The notes under the pieces were generated by a model that saw only the letters and a list, made by a program, of their open reading frames with translations, searched no databases and was not told where the DNA came from. A DNA stretch of 6,013 bases, taken from Thermoplasmata archaeon. GTDB taxonomy: Archaea > Thermoplasmatota > Thermoplasmata > Lutacidiplasmatales > UBA184. The stretch is from NCBI GenBank assembly GCA_013044425.1, contig JABEUK010000206.1:1-6013 (forward strand). The letters run 5' to 3'. Below, one piece after another: positions 5,473-6,013 of the stretch. Numbering within the stretch: the stretch's first letter is position 1; each line of letters starts with the position of its first letter. The position numbers and the translations under genes were made by a program.

Positions 5473-6013
5473 CTATCGGGCCGATTGCGCCACGCGCTCG
5501 ACTTCTTCCTTACGGGCGACGGCGAAGCTCGCCTGGTCGCCCTTCGCGGCGAGGATGATCTCGTTGGCGAGACACGTCTCGATCGATTTGGTGCTCTTGC
5601 GGGATGCCTGAATGGCCCCCTGGGAGATGTTGCGGATCGCCACGTTGAGTCGGCGGGCGGGCGAGGCATCGACCGCCCGGGGGACGGAGATCCCTCCGAA
5701 CTGAAGTCGTGTGACCTCTTCCTTCGGAGCGGCGTTCTCGATGGCGTCGACCAGCTGCTGGAGGGGGTTCTTCTTCTCCCGTTCGGCGACCTGATCGAAC
5801 GCGAGGCGCACGGTGCGCAGGGCCTTCGACTTCTTGCCCGTGAACTTGCCGCCCTTCATGAGACGGTTGGCAAGCCGTTCAACAAGGTGCATGTGGCTCT
5901 TCATGAACGGCTTGCCGCAGAGCTTGCCCTCGGTATGCGGGGCGTAGATCGGGTGGAGGTAGAGGTACGGCATCAGGCCCGGATCGTGGACGACGATCCC
6001 CTCGAACGAGTAC
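5473..6013 (-). CDS. rps7: Small ribosomal subunit protein uS7 (rps7), N-terminus outside window
   Basis: uS7 is a primary 16S rRNA-binding protein of the small-subunit head and contacts the mRNA exit and E-site region. The visible 179 residues run from YSFEGIVVHDPGLMPYL, which is still archaeal uS7 sequence, to a TAG at 5473-5475. The Met codon at 5973 is therefore internal, not the start, and the gene continues past base 6013. Diagnostic archaeal segments are PHTEGKLCGKPFMKS, LVERLANRLM, NPLQQLVDAIENAAPKEEVTRLQFGGISVPRAVD, SPARRLNVAIRNISQGA, and the C-terminal LANEIILAAKGDQASFAVARKEEVERVAQSAR. Rps7 followed by EF-2 is the conserved str-operon order. Upstream partners such as rps12 would be expected beyond the window edge, along with the operon promoter. 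Confidence 0.96.
   Translation of the reverse strand, partial: YSFEGIVVHDPGLMPYLYLHPIYAPHTEGKLCGKPFMKSHMHLVERLANRLMKGGKFTGKKSKALRTVRLAFDQVAEREKKNPLQQLVDAIENAAPKEEVTRLQFGGISVPRAVDASPARRLNVAIRNISQGAIQASRKSTKSIETCLANEIILAAKGDQASFAVARKEEVERVAQSAR

Noticed and set aside
3302..5611. A very long (769-codon) plus-strand open frame antisense to EF-2 and rps7
   Set aside because: Its product is dominated by Asp, Arg, Leu, Val and His in the pattern expected from reading a GC-rich conserved gene backwards. The opposite strand encodes unmistakable EF-2 and uS7.
5473..5973. Taking the Met codon at 5971-5973 as the rps7 start
   Set aside because: The frame continues upstream to the window edge with conserved archaeal uS7 sequence (FEGIVVHDPGL), so this Met is internal.

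Overview
The window is high-GC archaeal chromosome, most likely from the Thermoplasmata (Thermoplasmatota). The evidence is an archaeal-type elongation factor 2 whose whole length, including a C-terminus ending in PEPYDAAYY, resembles Thermoplasma-type EF-2; an archaeal uS7; a RadB recombinase paralogue; and a secreted, Asn-sequon-rich surface protein with a single C-terminal membrane anchor. The lineage call is from remembered family sequences, not from a search.

Layout. (1) Bases 2-319 (+) are the tail of a membrane-anchored surface protein whose start lies outside the window. (2) Bases 382-3088 (+) hold three closely spaced genes: an RNase J-like metallo-beta-lactamase/beta-CASP nuclease, radB (GTG start), and an Ogt-type O6-alkylguanine-DNA alkyltransferase. 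None has a convincing Shine-Dalgarno sequence, but each has a TAAGCNC box 25-32 nt upstream of its start, which suggests separate leaderless transcripts. Two of the three are DNA repair or recombination genes. (3) Bases 3089-3250 are a convergent intergenic region with three copies of an operator-like palindrome, ACTAC-N5-GTAGT, spaced 35 and 36 bp centre to centre. (4) Bases 3251-6013 (-) are the 3' part of the str-type ribosomal operon: rps7 (5' end outside the window), then the EF-2 gene 20 nt downstream behind a strong Shine-Dalgarno sequence. No EF-1A gene follows EF-2 inside the window.

Two things deserve a second look. First, the EF-2 GTPase domain departs from consensus at two linked places: the P-loop Asp of AHIDHGKT is His (AHIHHGKT), and the switch I RGIT motif is RLLT. 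These two positions form the monovalent-cation site of translational GTPases, so they may have changed together. Second, the triple palindrome sits between two gene 3' ends, where an ordinary promoter operator is not expected.

I see no mobile element, CRISPR array, tRNA or rRNA. Apart from these points the window looks like normal chromosomal housekeeping sequence.
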